This document shows positions 62,660 through 64,000 of a stretch of DNA of 64,000 nucleotides, one piece after another. Position 1 is the stretch's first letter, and the number at the start of each line of letters is the position of its first letter. The translations under genes and the position numbers were made by a program. The stretch spans positions 1-64,000 of the forward strand of contig NZ_VNFK01000019.1 of the NCBI RefSeq assembly GCF_007786235.1, read 5' to 3'. Source of the DNA: Paenarthrobacter nitroguajacolicus (GTDB lineage Bacteria; Actinomycetota; Actinomycetes; Actinomycetales; Micrococcaceae). Under the pieces are notes generated by a model, which worked only from the letters and a program-made list of their open reading frames with translations, had not been told where the DNA came from and did not search any database.

Positions 62660-63358
62660 GTGACTGACCTACCCCCCAACACAGCCCTGCCCGCCCCTGC
62701 CGTGTCCCAGGAGGGGACCACCGCAGAAGGCGAGGCCGAAGCGAAGGCGGAGGTCGGCGTCGGGCCTTGGGAAGGCGACTGGCCCGTCGGCGAACACTGG
62801 GACCCGGATCTGTTGCGGGACGGCGACCGCCGGAACGTCGTGGACCAGTACCGCTATTGGAAGCACGATGCGATCGTGGCGGACCTGGACTCCAAGCGCC
62901 ACGATTTCCACATTGCCATTGAGAACTGGCAGCACGACCTCAACATCGGCACGGTGGTGCGCACGGCCAACGCTTTCCTGGCCAAGGAGGTCCACATTAT
63001 TGGTCGACGGCGGTGGAATCGTCGCGGGGCCATGGTCACCGACCGCTACCAGCACGTCCGCCACCACCCCACCGTCGAGGATTTTGTCCAGTGGGCTGAG
63101 GGGGAGGGGCTTGCCGTGATCGGCATCGATATCTTCCCGGATTCCGTGCCGCTGGAGACCTACGACCTCCCCAAGAACTGCGTCCTGGTGTTCGGGCAGG
63201 AAGGCCCCGGCCTCACGCCTGAGGTGCACGATGCCGCCGTCGCAACCCTGTCCATTGAGCAGTTTGGCTCCACGCGTTCCATGAACGCAGCCTCCGCCGC
63301 AGCCATCGCCATGCACGCGTGGGTGCGCCGCCACGTGTTCCAACAGCCGGTCTCATAG
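62660..63358 (+). CDS. TrmH/SpoU-family RNA 2'-O-methyltransferase
   Basis: 232 residues from a GTG. SPOUT-fold marks are FHIAIENWQHDLNIGTVVRTANAFLAKEVHIIGRRRWNRRGAM, LPKNCVLVFGQEGPGLTPEV and LSIEQFGSTRSMNAASAAAIAMHAWVRRH, with the knot loop at the end. It methylates tRNA or rRNA with S-adenosylmethionine. The first 50 residues are an acidic Ala/Glu extension. Target base unknown. Confidence 0.93.
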   Translation: MTDLPPNTALPAPAVSQEGTTAEGEAEAKAEVGVGPWEGDWPVGEHWDPDLLRDGDRRNVVDQYRYWKHDAIVADLDSKRHDFHIAIENWQHDLNIGTVVRTANAFLAKEVHIIGRRRWNRRGAMVTDRYQHVRHHPTVEDFVQWAEGEGLAVIGIDIFPDSVPLETYDLPKNCVLVFGQEGPGLTPEVHDAAVATLSIEQFGSTRSMNAASAAAIAMHAWVRRHVFQQPVS

Positions 63359-63364
63359 CTTCCC

Positions 63365-63421
63365 CGAGATGCCACTTAATGACAGTCCCGGAGCGTCGGA
63401 TTGTCATTAAGTGCCATCTCG
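63365..63421. repeat. Long inverted repeat after the methyltransferase
   Basis: CGAGATGCCACTTAATGACA (63365-63384) and TGTCATTAAGTGCCATCTCG (63402-63421) are complementary apart from one base, around a 17-base centre. No T tract follows. It could end transcription or belong to a dispersed palindrome family. Confidence 0.75.
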
Positions 63422-63489
63422 GCGTGGCGGGTGCGGCCTTGGCTGTGGATAACCCGGTCGGCGCCCTGGCAGACCGGCAAGAATGGGGC

Positions 63490-64000
63490 ATGCGCAGGGC
63501 ACCACTTCCGGATCATCTGGCCACGGGTTCATTCTCTGTGCACGCATCGGACAAGGCCGGGGTAACCCGGTCACGGACCCGTGCCAAGGACTTGCTGCTG
63601 GTTTCCCGGGGAATTCGAGTCCCGGCCGCGTCCGATGCTTCCGGAGCCGCCGCCTTGCGCGCCTACACGGACCTGGATGACTCCTCCATCCTCGTCTCGC
63701 TGTCGGCGGCGCGGATCTGGGGTATCCCCGTGCCTGCCCGGCACAGTGGAGATTGGCGCATTCATCTTGCACGACGGCGGGGATTCAGTTTTCCCCGCAG
63801 GGTCAACGTGGCGGGTCACCTCTTCACCCTCCTTCCGGAGGAAACAGTGGAGTACGACGGCGTCCGGGTCACTTCGCCCGCGCGGACGTGGCTGGACTTG
63901 GCCGCGCTGTGGACCGTGGAGGACCTGGTTGTAGCCGGCGACCACCTGGTGTGCTCCCATGGCCCCGATTTCCCGGTACCCAAGGAAGCGTTGTGCAGCA
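63490..64000 (+). CDS. DUF559-like / AbiEi-type endonuclease-like protein, N-terminal part
   Basis: At least 170 residues; the frame runs off the right end. From the ATG at 63490 it reads MRRAPLPDHLATGSFSVHA, then SDKAGVTRSRTRAKDLLLVSR, a winged-helix head like that of AbiEi antitoxins. Later VTSPARTWLDLAALWTVEDLVVAGDHLV is the mark that precedes the DUF559 nuclease-like domain in many actinobacterial proteins. The start has no strong ribosome site. Role unknown; a defence link is only suspected. The nuclease part lies outside the window. Confidence 0.7.
   Translation, partial: MRRAPLPDHLATGSFSVHASDKAGVTRSRTRAKDLLLVSRGIRVPAASDASGAAALRAYTDLDDSSILVSLSAARIWGIPVPARHSGDWRIHLARRRGFSFPRRVNVAGHLFTLLPEETVEYDGVRVTSPARTWLDLAALWTVEDLVVAGDHLVCSHGPDFPVPKEALCS

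Overview
The window looks like chromosomal DNA of a high-GC actinobacterium of the Arthrobacter/Paenarthrobacter group. The best clue is a choline oxidase at 28861-30513. Every catalytic residue known from the Arthrobacter globiformis enzyme sits at the same residue number here. A 13E12/DUF222 HNH protein, a Lys/Val-type catabolic gene set, many GTG starts and GGAGG-type ribosome sites fit the same group. No rRNA, tRNA, CRISPR array, insertion sequence or prophage was seen. Both ends cut genes: pdxS at the left and a DUF559-like protein at the right.

Layout. 1-0.6 kb: end of pdxS and a small unknown gene. 0.6-7.2 kb: a one-carbon block with a LysR regulator, a Rieske glycine-betaine-type monooxygenase and its reductase, a LuxR-type regulator with a kinase-like ATPase domain, and the two ribulose monophosphate (RuMP) pathway enzymes. 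7.1-11.5 kb: glycogen-debranching-like enzyme, a small unknown protein, photolyase. 11.6-16 kb: valine/short-chain acyl-CoA degradation operon (mmsA, HIBYL-CoA hydrolase, mmsB, enoyl-CoA hydratase). 16-24 kb: small membrane protein, reductase, TenA, universal stress protein, regulators, a broken MerR gene, an MFS exporter, HNH protein, MarR. 24-27 kb: an acyl-CoA synthetase with a one-base frameshift and a glutaryl-CoA-dehydrogenase-like enzyme. 27-32 kb: choline-to-betaine operon (betB, codA, APC permease). 32-41 kb: molybdopterin oxidoreductase, ASCH and VOC proteins, two coupled secreted proteins, TetR, TipA-type MerR and PadR regulators, nadE, LacI.

41.5-57.7 kb: a long sugar-acid catabolic block. 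It holds a MalEFG-type ABC importer, two TIM-barrel isomerase-like proteins around a Gfo/Idh/MocA oxidoreductase, uxaC, uxuB, mannonate dehydratase and gluconokinase, then a ChvE-GguA-GguB monosaccharide importer and a second LacI regulator. 57.7-64 kb: pyrE, an alpha/beta hydrolase, a tyrosine phosphatase, a HAD phosphatase, a proline-rich membrane protein, an RNA methyltransferase and the cut gene at the end.

How the parts work together. Choline imported by the cell could be oxidised by CodA/BetB to glycine betaine. The Rieske enzyme could demethylate betaine, releasing formaldehyde. The adjacent HxlA/HxlB pair would fix the formaldehyde into fructose 6-phosphate. The second system imports uronic acids or uronides and takes them through fructuronate and mannonate to 2-keto-3-deoxygluconate. 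Its kinase and aldolase for that last intermediate are not in the window. The oxidoreductase plus TIM-barrel pair may cleave a glycoside by an oxidation-elimination route before uxaC; this is the least described part of the window. Several operator-like palindromes stand before these operons, including a 17-bp inverted pair 91 bp apart before chvE and a twin palindrome before betB.
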